Assembly (NCBI GenBank): GCA_051657715.1
Contig: JBOFLF010000035.1
Coordinates: 29,381-93,380 of the forward strand
From: JBOFBH01 sp051657715
GTDB taxonomy: Bacteria; Actinomycetota; Actinomycetes; Actinomycetales; Angustibacteraceae
Direction of reading: 5' to 3'
DNA length: 64,000 nt
The notes under the pieces were generated by a model. The model made no database searches, was not told where the DNA came from, and worked only from the letters and a program-made list of their open reading frames with translations. Positions within the stretch are counted from its first letter, which is position 1; every line of letters begins with the position of its first letter. Positions 17,976-25,831 of the stretch are shown here, piece by piece. Made by a program: the position numbers and the translations under genes.

Positions 17976-18092
17976 CCCGCGAGGTGTCCGCGCGCTCTGC
18001 ATACCGGACCACAGATATGCCGCTCCGGCACGACTTGACGTGACATTCCAAACATCGCGCGAGCGTCGGTCTGCCGCTACGACCGGCTGCTG

Positions 18093-18200
18093 ATGGCATG
18101 GATGGAGAGGGCCGAGGCTGTCGCGGCTGGCTACACCGCGGACGACGAACTCCAGTGGCTCCACGCGACCGAGGGTCAGCTCAGCGCCAGGTGTCGGTGA
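18093..18200 (+). CDS. Possible small ORF or gene remnant (35 aa)
   Basis: In the gap between the dehydrogenase and the convergent amylase there is a short frame starting MAWMERAEAVAAGYTADDEL. It looks like an amphipathic protein segment rather than random shadow sequence, and the frame is open to about 18039. It has no clear ribosome site and runs 20 nt into the end of the amylase gene. It could be the tail of a lost gene. I do not recognise it. Confidence 0.2.
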   Translation: MAWMERAEAVAAGYTADDELQWLHATEGQLSARCR

Positions 18201-19980
18201 GGGTCAGGCTGCCGCTGGCCGGGACGACGACCGTGCGGTTGGGGTCTGATTCCCAGGTGACCGCGCCGGTGGCGGTTCGTTTCAGGTACTTGTACTCGAC
18301 GGTGCTCCCGGCTGGCAGGTTCACGGTGCCACGCCACACCGGGTAGCTCGCCGAGGACAGCTGCACCCCGCCGACGGAGTTCCAGGTGCCGAGCCCAGGG
18401 ACGCTGCCGACGACGTACACCTCCTGCCCCACGGCGGTCTGCGCGGTGACGGCGAACGTCACCGCCGCGGTCGCGCCGGCTGGCGGGCTGGCGACCCGGG
18501 CGCCGGTGTGCAGGGCGAGCGCCTGGTTCGGCCCCAGGGTCGCGGTGAAGGTGCCGTCGGCGGCGACGGTGATGCTGCGGCCGGTGCAGCTGCTCCCGGA
18601 CACTTCGCCGGCCAGCACGTCGCAATAGGTCCCGGCCGGCAGCGAGGAGTCGAACTGCCGGCTCAGCGTCGCGCCGTCGGTGTTGAACGCCACGTACGCC
18701 GTATCGCCACGGCCGAACGCGATCTGGCCGCCGCTGCCCTGCCACCAGTCGGTGACGTCCTGACCTCGAGCGACATTGCGCAGCCCGACCATGCCGGCGA
18801 TCCGGGTGTCGCGGTGCTGGCAGGTCCAGGTGCCGGTGCCGCACGAGGCGTCCGTGGTGCGTCCGGAGGCGTCCGCGGGCGGCCCCTGGTCGGAGTTGGA
18901 GAACGCGTACCCCGACATCACCGACGGGGTTCCGAACGGGTAGGCGAGCATGAACGCCTCGGCGAGGTAGTACCGGTCGCCGCTGGCGTAGTTCAGCTTG
19001 GTGCGCCCGTTCCGCTCGGTGTCGTGGTTGTCGATGAAGACCTGCGCCTGGTCCGAGGTCACGGCCATCCGGTTCGGCAGGCTGCGCAGGTCCGCCAGGC
19101 CGCCGGACCGGAACGCATCCCCGACGGTGTCGCCGTACCGGAAGTCGGTGACGTCCCCCAGCCCGGTGTACTCACTCGGCGGGATCTCACCGGGTCCGCC
19201 CTCGATGACCTCCTGGTAGACGTACGGCGTGCCGCCGGCGGCGGACAGCACGGCCGCCAGGTCCTCGACCGGCAGGTGCTTGGCGGCGTCCACCCGGAAC
19301 CCGTCGACCCCGAGGCCGATGAGGTCGCGCAGGTACGCCGACAGCGCGTCCCGAACCGTCGGGGACTCGGTCCGAAGGTCGGTCAGCGAGGACAGCTGAC
19401 AGTTCTGCACCTGACCACGGTTGGTGTAGTCCTGGATTGCACACGGGTCATGGAAGTCGCTGCGAGAGTAAGGGACCGCTGGGTAGGAGTACGGCTGGAA
19501 GGGGTTCCCGCCGCTGCCCGTGCCACCGGTGGCGTCCGATCCGGTCATGTGGTTCACCACGGCGTCGACGTACACCTGCACGCCGGCGCCGTGGCAGGCG
19601 TCGACCATCGCGGCGAACGCGGCCCGGTCGCCCCGCCGGCTGGACAGCTGGTAGGAGACCGGCTGATAGTCCTGCCACCACGGGTAGCCGCGGTCCGCCA
19701 GGACGACGTGTTCCTGCGGCGGGGAGACCTGCACCCCGCCGTACCCCCGTGGTCCCAGGACGGAGGTGCACTCCCGGCCGATCGAGGCCCAGTTCCACTC
19801 GAAGAGGTGGACGATCGCGTCGTTGTCGCCGACCGCCGCGGCTCGCGTGCTGGCGCTCGCGTGCTGGGCCGGTGCGGCCACGGACCGACCGGGCGCTCCG
19901 GCTGCGGCGGGCGCTGATCCTGGAGCCACGAGCGCTACCGCGCTGAGGGCTGCGAGTGGGATGAACATGCGTCGTTGCAT
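18181..19980 (-). CDS. Secreted alpha-amylase (GH13) with CBM20
   Basis: A 599-aa extracellular endo-amylase hydrolysing alpha-1,4 bonds in starch. The order is signal peptide (RRMFIPLAALSAVALVA...), GH13 barrel, beta-sandwich C domain, then a C-terminal starch-binding CBM20 (FAVTAQTAVGQEVYVVGSVP ... LGTWNSVGG). Catalytic blocks are DAVVNHM, GFRVDAAKH (Asp nucleophile), YQEVIEG (Glu acid/base) and FIDNHDTERN (Asp). Although the frame opens at 20112, the ATG at 19980 has GGGAGGG just upstream and begins the signal peptide. A strong promoter and TTGCA-repeat operator lie immediately upstream. Confidence 0.96.
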   Translation of the reverse strand: MQRRMFIPLAALSAVALVAPGSAPAAAGAPGRSVAAPAQHASASTRAAAVGDNDAIVHLFEWNWASIGRECTSVLGPRGYGGVQVSPPQEHVVLADRGYPWWQDYQPVSYQLSSRRGDRAAFAAMVDACHGAGVQVYVDAVVNHMTGSDATGGTGSGGNPFQPYSYPAVPYSRSDFHDPCAIQDYTNRGQVQNCQLSSLTDLRTESPTVRDALSAYLRDLIGLGVDGFRVDAAKHLPVEDLAAVLSAAGGTPYVYQEVIEGGPGEIPPSEYTGLGDVTDFRYGDTVGDAFRSGGLADLRSLPNRMAVTSDQAQVFIDNHDTERNGRTKLNYASGDRYYLAEAFMLAYPFGTPSVMSGYAFSNSDQGPPADASGRTTDASCGTGTWTCQHRDTRIAGMVGLRNVARGQDVTDWWQGSGGQIAFGRGDTAYVAFNTDGATLSRQFDSSLPAGTYCDVLAGEVSGSSCTGRSITVAADGTFTATLGPNQALALHTGARVASPPAGATAAVTFAVTAQTAVGQEVYVVGSVPGLGTWNSVGGVQLSSASYPVWRGTVNLPAGSTVEYKYLKRTATGAVTWESDPNRTVVVPASGSLTLTDTWR

Positions 19981-20014
19981 GGTGCCCTCCCCGGGGACGC
20001 GCCGAGCAAAGAGT

Positions 20015-20042
20015 TCTGCAAAATCTTGCAAGAACTTGCAGG
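20015..20042 (-). promoter_or_regulatory. TTGCA-repeat operator of the amylase gene
   Basis: On the plus strand, TTCTGCAAAATCTTGCAAGA is followed by ACTTGCAGG, giving three TGCA cores at 10-bp spacing with a central CTTGCAAG palindrome. It lies just downstream of the -10 box, over the expected transcription start, which is ideal for repression. Similar TTGCA repeats regulate maltose and amylase genes in streptomycetes through LacI-type MalR, so maltose-responsive repression is inferred. Confidence 0.7.
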
Positions 20043-20044
20043 TG

Positions 20045-20073
20045 AATTTAAGGGCTGCCTCGGCGTCCGTCAA
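20045..20073 (-). promoter_or_regulatory. Promoter of the amylase gene
   Basis: On the minus strand, TTGACG (20068-20073) and TAAATT (20045-20050) are separated by 17 bp, close to the vegetative sigma consensus. The start would fall within the TTGCA operator. Confidence 0.75.
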
Positions 20074-20209
20074 CCGTCGGTTCGACAAATTCTCAGAACC
20101 GTTGCGACGCAACGGATCTAAGCGTGGTGCGTGTCGACATCAGCTGAAATGCCAGCCGCCAGCAGTGCCTCAGCTCAAGGTCCCGCGGCGGTACGACGAC
20201 ACAGGTCAG

Positions 20210-21208
20210 GTGACGTCTGCACCCGCCCCCCCGCTCGCTCCAGCCCCAGACCCGGCAGCTGCGCAACCGGCCACCGGCACGCCGCCCCGTCGTCGGCCTC
20301 GTCCGCGGTTCACGCCCTGGCTGCTGGATGGTGCGGCCGTGCTCTGCGGTGTCGTCGGCAGCGGTGCCCTGTCGGTCACGGCAGATCCTGGCTGGGTCCT
20401 GGTCCAGCTGATCGGGTGCGCCCTGCTCCCGCTTGGCACCGGTGCCCGGCGCTGGCTCGTGACGGTGTTCGGGTTGTGCGGCGTCGGGTTGGTCCTCGGG
20501 CTGGGCGGGGCCATCGTGGCCACCTCGTCGTGGCAGAGCGCGGACCGCCTGGCGTGGGGCCGCGCCGTGCTGGCAGTGACAGCGGTCTGCGTTCTCACCG
20601 CGGTGTCCCGGGCGCGGCTTCGTCGGCTTCACTCCGAGCTGGTCGACGCCAAGCTGTCTGTCGACGACGCCTCGGTGCACGATCCTTTGACCGGGCTGCC
20701 CAACCGCAAGGGCCTGGCCATGCTGTCCCGGCAGATCCTGGAGTCGGCCCGACGTCGGGGCGACGCTGTCTATTGCATGTACCTGAACGTGGACGGCCTC
20801 GCCCGGGTCAACGACGAGCTGGGCAGACAGTCCGGTGATGCCGTGCTGACCATGGTGGGTCAGTCGCTGGACCGGTCGACCCGGGCGACCGACGCGGTGG
20901 CTCGGGTCGGTGCCGACGAGTTCGTCGTGATCGGGCCGGGCACCGGTCTGGCACCGCAGGAGATCGAACGCCGGGTGCGCACTCGGTGCGTCGAGCAGGC
21001 CGCGGTCCCCGCTGCTGTGTGGCCGGCTCGAGTCAGCGCCGGGGGGGCCGTCCTCGAGCCGTGGGACGACGGGGACATCGACACGCTGCTGGACCAGGCG
21101 CGCCGCGAGCTGCACCTGCGACGCACCGTCCGGCGCGAGGCCGCCGTCGCGCCGTACCGTCCGATGCGCCACGACCCCAGCCCGCGCCCCCCGGAACCGC
21201 GGCGCTGA
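20210..21208 (+). CDS. Membrane GGDEF protein (variant GADEF motif)
   Basis: A 332-aa diguanylate-cyclase-type protein. A Pro-rich N-terminus is followed by about four hydrophobic segments (residues 40-135), then a GGDEF domain: DPLTGLPNRKGLAML, NVDGLARVND, and RVGADEFVVIG where GGDEF is expected. An RxxD inhibitory site (RATD) lies upstream of the motif. The second Gly of the active loop is Ala, so activity may be reduced or lost; this is inference. The GTG at 20210 is the only start near the N-terminus (AGG 4-7 nt upstream). It is divergent from the amylase and upstream of leuS. Confidence 0.82.
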   Translation: MTSAPAPPLAPAPDPAAAQPATGTPPRRRPRPRFTPWLLDGAAVLCGVVGSGALSVTADPGWVLVQLIGCALLPLGTGARRWLVTVFGLCGVGLVLGLGGAIVATSSWQSADRLAWGRAVLAVTAVCVLTAVSRARLRRLHSELVDAKLSVDDASVHDPLTGLPNRKGLAMLSRQILESARRRGDAVYCMYLNVDGLARVNDELGRQSGDAVLTMVGQSLDRSTRATDAVARVGADEFVVIGPGTGLAPQEIERRVRTRCVEQAAVPAAVWPARVSAGGAVLEPWDDGDIDTLLDQARRELHLRRTVRREAAVAPYRPMRHDPSPRPPEPRR

Positions 21209-21240
21209 TCGCCCCCGAGTCGTGGCCGCCGCAACAGGGC

Positions 21241-21417
21241 TACTATGACGCTGTGTGATCCGTCCCGATCCTCGCCCGGCCGCGCTGATTCTCGAGCACC
21301 GGTGCATCCGCCGGGCGCGTCAGCGCGGCAGACCCCTCCGATGTGAGGGGTCTTCGTCTGTCGGGCCGGCGGCAGGACGCCTGGTGGATCGAGGACCAGT
21401 GGATCAAGGAGAGCGTG
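21241..21417 (+). promoter_or_regulatory. Promoter and structured 5' leader of leuS
   Basis: A -10-like TACTAT at 21241-21246 would start an approximately 165-nt leader. The leader has a 9-bp stem (21280-21288 with 21320-21328), enclosing the palindrome GCACCGGTGC. A second perfect 9-bp hairpin follows directly (AGACCCCTC / GAGGGGTCT, 21330-21353). Such a layout fits a regulatory RNA or attenuator. I do not see the conserved T-box sequence. Confidence 0.5.
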
Positions 21418-24400
21418 ATGACGACCGACCCCGCCCTGTCGTCGGCGACGGCCCCCGAGCGCCCTGCTGATCCGGCTGGCGGTCTCGTGGGCTTTCCGGG
21501 TGGCCCAGATGGGGCGGATGGTCCGGGGCCGGGTGGTGCGGATGGCGAGGCGCCGCCGCACCGGTACACCGCCGCGCTGGCCGGGAGGATCGAGCGAGCG
21601 TGGCAGGACCACTGGGAGGCCGCGGGCACCTTCGCGGCGCCCAACCCGTCCGGGCCGTGGGCCGACCCGGACGCGGTAGCCGGGCGCGAGAAGCTCTATG
21701 TGCTGGACATGTTCCCCTACCCGTCGGGGCAGGGCCTGCACGTCGGCCATCCGCTGGGTTACATCGGCACCGACGTCTACGGCCGATACCAGCGCATGTG
21801 CGGCCGGAACGTCCTGCACGCCCTGGGGTACGACGCGTTCGGGCTGCCGGCCGAGCAGTACGCGGTGCGCACCGGGCAGCATCCACGGAAGACCACCGAG
21901 GACAACATCGCCACTATGCGCCGGCAGTTGCGTCGCCTGGGCCTGGCCCACGACCCGCGCCGGTCGCCAGCGACCACCGACGTGAACTTCTACCGGTGGA
22001 CGCAGTGGATGTTCCTGAGGATCTGGGACTCCTGGTACGACGAGCAGGCGGACGGCGGCCGTGGCCGCGCCCGGCCGATCGCCGACCTGGCCGCGCGGTT
22101 CGCGGACGGCACCCGACCGGTGCCGGGTGGTCGGGCGTGGTCGGAGCTGGACGCTGGGCAGCGGCGCGACGTGCTGGACGGGTTCCGGCTCGCGTTCGTG
22201 ACAGATGCCCCGGTGAACTGGTGTCCCGGGCTGGGCACGGTGCTGTCCAATGAGGAGGTCACCAACGACGGTCGCAGCGAGCGCGGCAACTTTCCGGTCT
22301 TCACCCGGAACCTGCGCCAGTGGATGATGCGGATCAGTTCCTACGCCGACCGGTTGCTCGACGACCTGGACCGGCTGGACTGGCCGGAGCCGGTCAAGCT
22401 CATGCAGCGCAACTGGATCGGCCGCAGCGAAGGGGCACGGATCCGCTTCCCGATCGCTGCCGGCGCCACGCCCGGCAACGCGTCAGCTGGCTCCGGGCCT
22501 GCTGGTGTCGGGTCTGCCGGTGTCGGGTCTGCTGGCGACATAGCGGACGACGTGAAGGTCGAGGTGGCGGCGGTCGAGGTGTTCACCACCAGGCCGGACA
22601 CGGTGTTCGGCGCCACCTTCATGGTGCTGGCGCCCGAGCACCCGCTGCTGGACCGGGTGGCGCCGCCCACCTGGCCGGTCGGCACCCGTCCGGCGTGGAC
22701 GGGAGGCCACGATGATCCGGTCTCGGCGATCGGTGAGTACCGTCGCCAGACGGCGACCCGCAGCGACCTGGAGCGGCAGAGCGAGGGCCGGGACAAGACC
22801 GGGGTGTTCGCCGGGGTGTTCGTCACCAACCCGGTGGACGGGCGCCAGATCCCGGTGTTCGTCGCCGACTACGTGCTGATGGGCTACGGCACCGGCGCGG
22901 TCATGGCCGTCCCCGGGCAGGACGAGCGGGACTGGGAGTTCGCCGAACGCTTTGAGCTGCCGATCATCCGGACCGTCCAGCCCCCGCCGGACTGGCCCGG
23001 TGGTGCGTTCACCGGAGAAGGTCCGGCGATCAACTCGACCAGCGCACAGCTCAGCCTGGACGGTCTGGACGTCACCACCGCCAAGCGCCGGACCACGCAA
23101 TGGTTGCAGCGCAACGGATCTGGCAGGGCGGAGGTGACGTACAAGCTGCGGGACTGGTTGTTCAGCAGGCAGCGGTACTGGGGTGAGCCGTTCCCGGTGG
23201 TGTACGACGAGCACGGTCGGGTGCACGCGGTTCCGGACGATCAGCTCCCGGTCGAGCTGCCGGACGTCCCGGACTACGCGCCGCGGACCTTCGACCCGCA
23301 GGACGCCGACTCCGAGCCGGAGCCGCCGCTGGGGCGGGTTCCGGAGTGGGTGGAGGTCGAGCTGGACCTGGGCGACGGGCCACGTCGGTATCGACGAGAG
23401 ACCAACACCATGCCCAACTGGGCTGGTTCCTGCTGGTACTTCCTGCGGTACCTGGACCCGGCCAACACTGAGACGTTCTGCGACCCGGCCAACGAGGCGT
23501 ACTGGATGGGTCCACGCCAGCGCCAGGCCGGCAGTGCGGACTCTGCTTCGTCGAACCCTGCTGGGGCGGCCCCTCCTGCGGTGTCGGATCCTGCGGTGTC
23601 GGATCCTGCGGTGTCGGATCCTGCGGTGTCGGATCCTGCGGTGTCGGACCCGGGGGGGGTGGACCTCTACGTCGGCGGGGTCGAACACGCCGTGCTGCAC
23701 CTGCTGTACGCCCGGTTCTGGCACAAGGTGCTGCACGACCTGGGGCACGTGTCCAGCGAGGAGCCGTTCCGCCGGTACTTCGGTCAGGGCATGGTCCAGG
23801 CGTACGCCTACCGGGACTCCCGCGGGCAGGTCGTCCCGGCCGCCGAGGTGGTCGAGGAGCCGGCCGGCGGCTGGACGTGGCAGGGGCAGCCGGTCACCCG
23901 TGAGCACGGCAAGATGGGCAAGTCGCTGAACAACGTCGTCACGCCCGACCAGATGTACGAGCAGTACGGCGCGGACACCTTCCGGGTGTACGAGATGTCG
24001 ATGGGGCCGCTGGACGTGTCCCGGCCGTGGGAGACCCGGGCGGCCGTGGGGTCGCAGCGGTTCTTGCAACGCTTGTGGCGCAACGTGGTCGATGAGGGCA
24101 CCGGTGCGGTGACGGTCACCGCCGACCCGCCGGACCCGGCCACCATGCGGGTGTTGCATCGGACCATCGCGGCGGTTGCCGAGGACTACGCGCAGCTGCG
24201 GTTCAACACGGCGGTAGCCCGGTTGATCGAGCTGAACAACCACCTGACCAGGGTGTCGCCGGTGCCGGCCACGGCAGCCGAGTCGCTGGTCCTGATGCTG
24301 GCGCCGCTGGCCCCGCACATCGCGGAGGAGCTATGGCGTCGCCTGGGTCACCACGAGTCCCTGGCGTACCAGCCGTTCCCACAGCCGGATCCGGCCTACC

Positions 24401-24600
24401 TGGTGGAGGAGTCGGTGACCTGCGTCGTCCAGGTGCAGGGCAAGGTGCGAGCCCGGTTGCAGGTTTCCCCCTCAGCCACCGAGCAGGAGCTCCGGGAGCT
24501 GGCGCTGGCCAGCGACAAGGTGGTCGCGTCGCTGGCCGGTCGCCCGGTGCGGACGATGGTGATCCGGCCGCCGAAGCTGGTGAACGTCGTCCCCGGCTAG
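21418..24600 (+). CDS. leuS: Leucyl-tRNA synthetase
   Basis: A class I synthetase charging tRNA-Leu. It carries the HIGH-type motif in PYPSGQGLHVGHPLG, the CP1 editing domain (MGYGTGAVMAVPGQDERDWE), WAGSCWYFLRYLDP, and the KMSKS-type loop EHGKMGKSLNNVV, followed by a helical anticodon-binding domain. AAGGAGA precedes the ATG at 21418. At 1060 aa it is longer than typical bacterial LeuRS (about 800-970). Part of the excess is an N-terminal Pro/Gly/Asp extension and two insertions made of 15-bp tandem repeats, one at the edge of CP1 (22498-22539) and one before the KMSKS region (23581-23655). Confidence 0.97.
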   Translation: MTTDPALSSATAPERPADPAGGLVGFPGGPDGADGPGPGGADGEAPPHRYTAALAGRIERAWQDHWEAAGTFAAPNPSGPWADPDAVAGREKLYVLDMFPYPSGQGLHVGHPLGYIGTDVYGRYQRMCGRNVLHALGYDAFGLPAEQYAVRTGQHPRKTTEDNIATMRRQLRRLGLAHDPRRSPATTDVNFYRWTQWMFLRIWDSWYDEQADGGRGRARPIADLAARFADGTRPVPGGRAWSELDAGQRRDVLDGFRLAFVTDAPVNWCPGLGTVLSNEEVTNDGRSERGNFPVFTRNLRQWMMRISSYADRLLDDLDRLDWPEPVKLMQRNWIGRSEGARIRFPIAAGATPGNASAGSGPAGVGSAGVGSAGDIADDVKVEVAAVEVFTTRPDTVFGATFMVLAPEHPLLDRVAPPTWPVGTRPAWTGGHDDPVSAIGEYRRQTATRSDLERQSEGRDKTGVFAGVFVTNPVDGRQIPVFVADYVLMGYGTGAVMAVPGQDERDWEFAERFELPIIRTVQPPPDWPGGAFTGEGPAINSTSAQLSLDGLDVTTAKRRTTQWLQRNGSGRAEVTYKLRDWLFSRQRYWGEPFPVVYDEHGRVHAVPDDQLPVELPDVPDYAPRTFDPQDADSEPEPPLGRVPEWVEVELDLGDGPRRYRRETNTMPNWAGSCWYFLRYLDPANTETFCDPANEAYWMGPRQRQAGSADSASSNPAGAAPPAVSDPAVSDPAVSDPAVSDPAVSDPGGVDLYVGGVEHAVLHLLYARFWHKVLHDLGHVSSEEPFRRYFGQGMVQAYAYRDSRGQVVPAAEVVEEPAGGWTWQGQPVTREHGKMGKSLNNVVTPDQMYEQYGADTFRVYEMSMGPLDVSRPWETRAAVGSQRFLQRLWRNVVDEGTGAVTVTADPPDPATMRVLHRTIAAVAEDYAQLRFNTAVARLIELNNHLTRVSPVPATAAESLVLMLAPLAPHIAEELWRRLGHHESLAYQPFPQPDPAYLVEESVTCVVQVQGKVRARLQVSPSATEQELRELALASDKVVASLAGRPVRTMVIRPPKLVNVVPG
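22498..22539 (+). repeat. 15-bp in-frame repeat in leuS (first site)
   Basis: Units CCTGCTGGTGTCGGG, TCTGCCGGTGTCGGG and a truncated third encode an Ala/Gly/Val/Ser loop inserted near the CP1 boundary of LeuRS. Confidence 0.85.
23581..23655 (+). repeat. 15-bp in-frame tandem repeat, 4-5 copies, in leuS (second site)
   Basis: Four exact copies of GTGTCGGATCCTGCG and a diverged fifth encode a VSDPA repeat inside the LeuRS catalytic region, before VDLYVGGVEHAVLHL. The exact identity suggests recent expansion by slippage. Confidence 0.93.
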
Positions 24601-24669
24601 TCCCACCCGGCGCTCAGCGCGCGTGTCGCCGGTGCTGACCTGCCGGCCTCCCACTGTCAAAGGACTCAC

Positions 24670-25698
24670 GTGCCGTTCGCCGTCGTCACCGACTCCACCG
24701 CCAGCCTGGCCGCTGACGAGGTCGCCCGCTCGGGGGTCCTGGTGGTGCCGCTGCAGGTGCTGATTGGTGATCAGCCGTACGCCGAGGGGGTCGACCTCGC
24801 GCCGGCCGAGGTGGCTGAGGCGCTGCGGACGGGCCGCCGCGTGCTGACGTCCCGCCCCACGCCGCAGGCTTTCCTGGACGCCTACGCCACGGCCGCGGAG
24901 CGTGGTGCGAACGCCGTGGTGTCGGTCCATCTGGCGGCGGCGATGTCCGGGACGATCGAGTCGGCGGTGCTCGCTGCCCGGCAGGCGCCGATACCGGTCG
25001 AGGTGGTGGACTCGGCGTCCGTGGGGCTCGGCTTGGGGTTCTTGGTGCGAGACGCGGTTCGGGCGGCCCACCGCGGCCAGGACGCGGCGGTGGCCGCGCG
25101 CGGCCTGCGGATCCGCGCGGGCGGGTCGGTCGGGTTCTTCGCCGTCACCAGCCTCGACCACCTCCGGCGTGGTGGCCGGATCGGCGGCTCGGCGGCGGCC
25201 CTCAGGTCCACAGTGCCACCAACGGCGGTGTCGTCAACGGCGGTGTCGTCAACGGCGGTGTGCTCGGCGGCTTTACCTTCTGCCGCGGTGCCCGCCGTGG
25301 CTTTACCTTCTACGGCGGTGCCTGCGGCGGCGGTGACGTCGAGCGTGTTGACGTCCGCTGCCGTGCTGGTGCTCCGGCACGGCGCGATCGAACCGGTGGA
25401 GCGGGTGCGGACCGCTGGCCGGGCAGCGGCCCGATTGGTCGAGCTGGTGGACCATGCTGCGATCCGGGCGGATCGCGTAGTGCCGTCCAGCGATCGCGGC
25501 GGGTCGTCCGTCGCCGAGGTGGCCGTGCATCACCTGGACACGCCGGAGCGTGCCCAGGCCCTCGCCAGGTCGATCGAAGGACGGCTGAACCGGCGGGTCC
25601 CGGTAGCTACGGTCGGCGCGGTCGCCGGAGCGCACGCCGGGCCGGGACTGCTCGCGGTGGTCGTCGTCCCTCCCGGGGGTGGCCTGGAGGGGTCTTAG
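24670..25698 (+). CDS. DegV-family fatty-acid-binding protein with repeat insertion
   Basis: A 342-aa DegV (FakB-like) protein that binds a fatty acid, in Gram-positives presenting it for phosphorylation. Markers are VVTDSTASL at the N-terminus, LTSRPTPQAFLDAY, SVHLAAAMSGTIESA (ligand Ser) and SLDHLRRGGRIGGSAA. The family normally continues directly into a KPLL-type segment. Here about 45 residues of Ala/Val/Ser/Thr/Pro repeats (nt about 25207-25350) come first, then VLRHGAIEPVERVRT resumes the fold. The GTG start has AAGGA 6 nt upstream. It lies downstream of leuS. No kinase partner (FakA) is in the window. Confidence 0.88.
   Translation: MPFAVVTDSTASLAADEVARSGVLVVPLQVLIGDQPYAEGVDLAPAEVAEALRTGRRVLTSRPTPQAFLDAYATAAERGANAVVSVHLAAAMSGTIESAVLAARQAPIPVEVVDSASVGLGLGFLVRDAVRAAHRGQDAAVAARGLRIRAGGSVGFFAVTSLDHLRRGGRIGGSAAALRSTVPPTAVSSTAVSSTAVCSAALPSAAVPAVALPSTAVPAAAVTSSVLTSAAVLVLRHGAIEPVERVRTAGRAAARLVELVDHAAIRADRVVPSSDRGGSSVAEVAVHHLDTPERAQALARSIEGRLNRRVPVATVGAVAGAHAGPGLLAVVVVPPGGGLEGS
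25221..25265 (+). repeat. 15-bp in-frame tandem repeat in degV
   Basis: Two exact copies of AACGGCGGTGTCGTC and a variant third are followed by more diverged copies to about 25335. They form most of the Ala/Val/Ser insertion in the DegV protein. Confidence 0.85.
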
Positions 25699-25831
25699 GT
25701 CGGCCGTGATGGGACTCCTGCGCACGGTCCGAACAAGCGCTGGCGCTCCACAGCCCAGCTGACCATCCCGTTGTCCCCAGGGGACGCCGGTCCAGCGCCT
25801 CTCGTGGTCGTCCGCCCCTAGCGTCCCATCC

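Noticed and set aside
21245..21346. Short frame in the leuS leader as a leucine leader peptide
   Set aside because: The peptide starting MTLCDPSRS has only one Leu and is not Leu-rich, so classical attenuation is not supported.
22483..24318. 611-residue open frame on the minus strand
   Set aside because: Antisense to leuS, with no recognisable domains and shadow-type composition.
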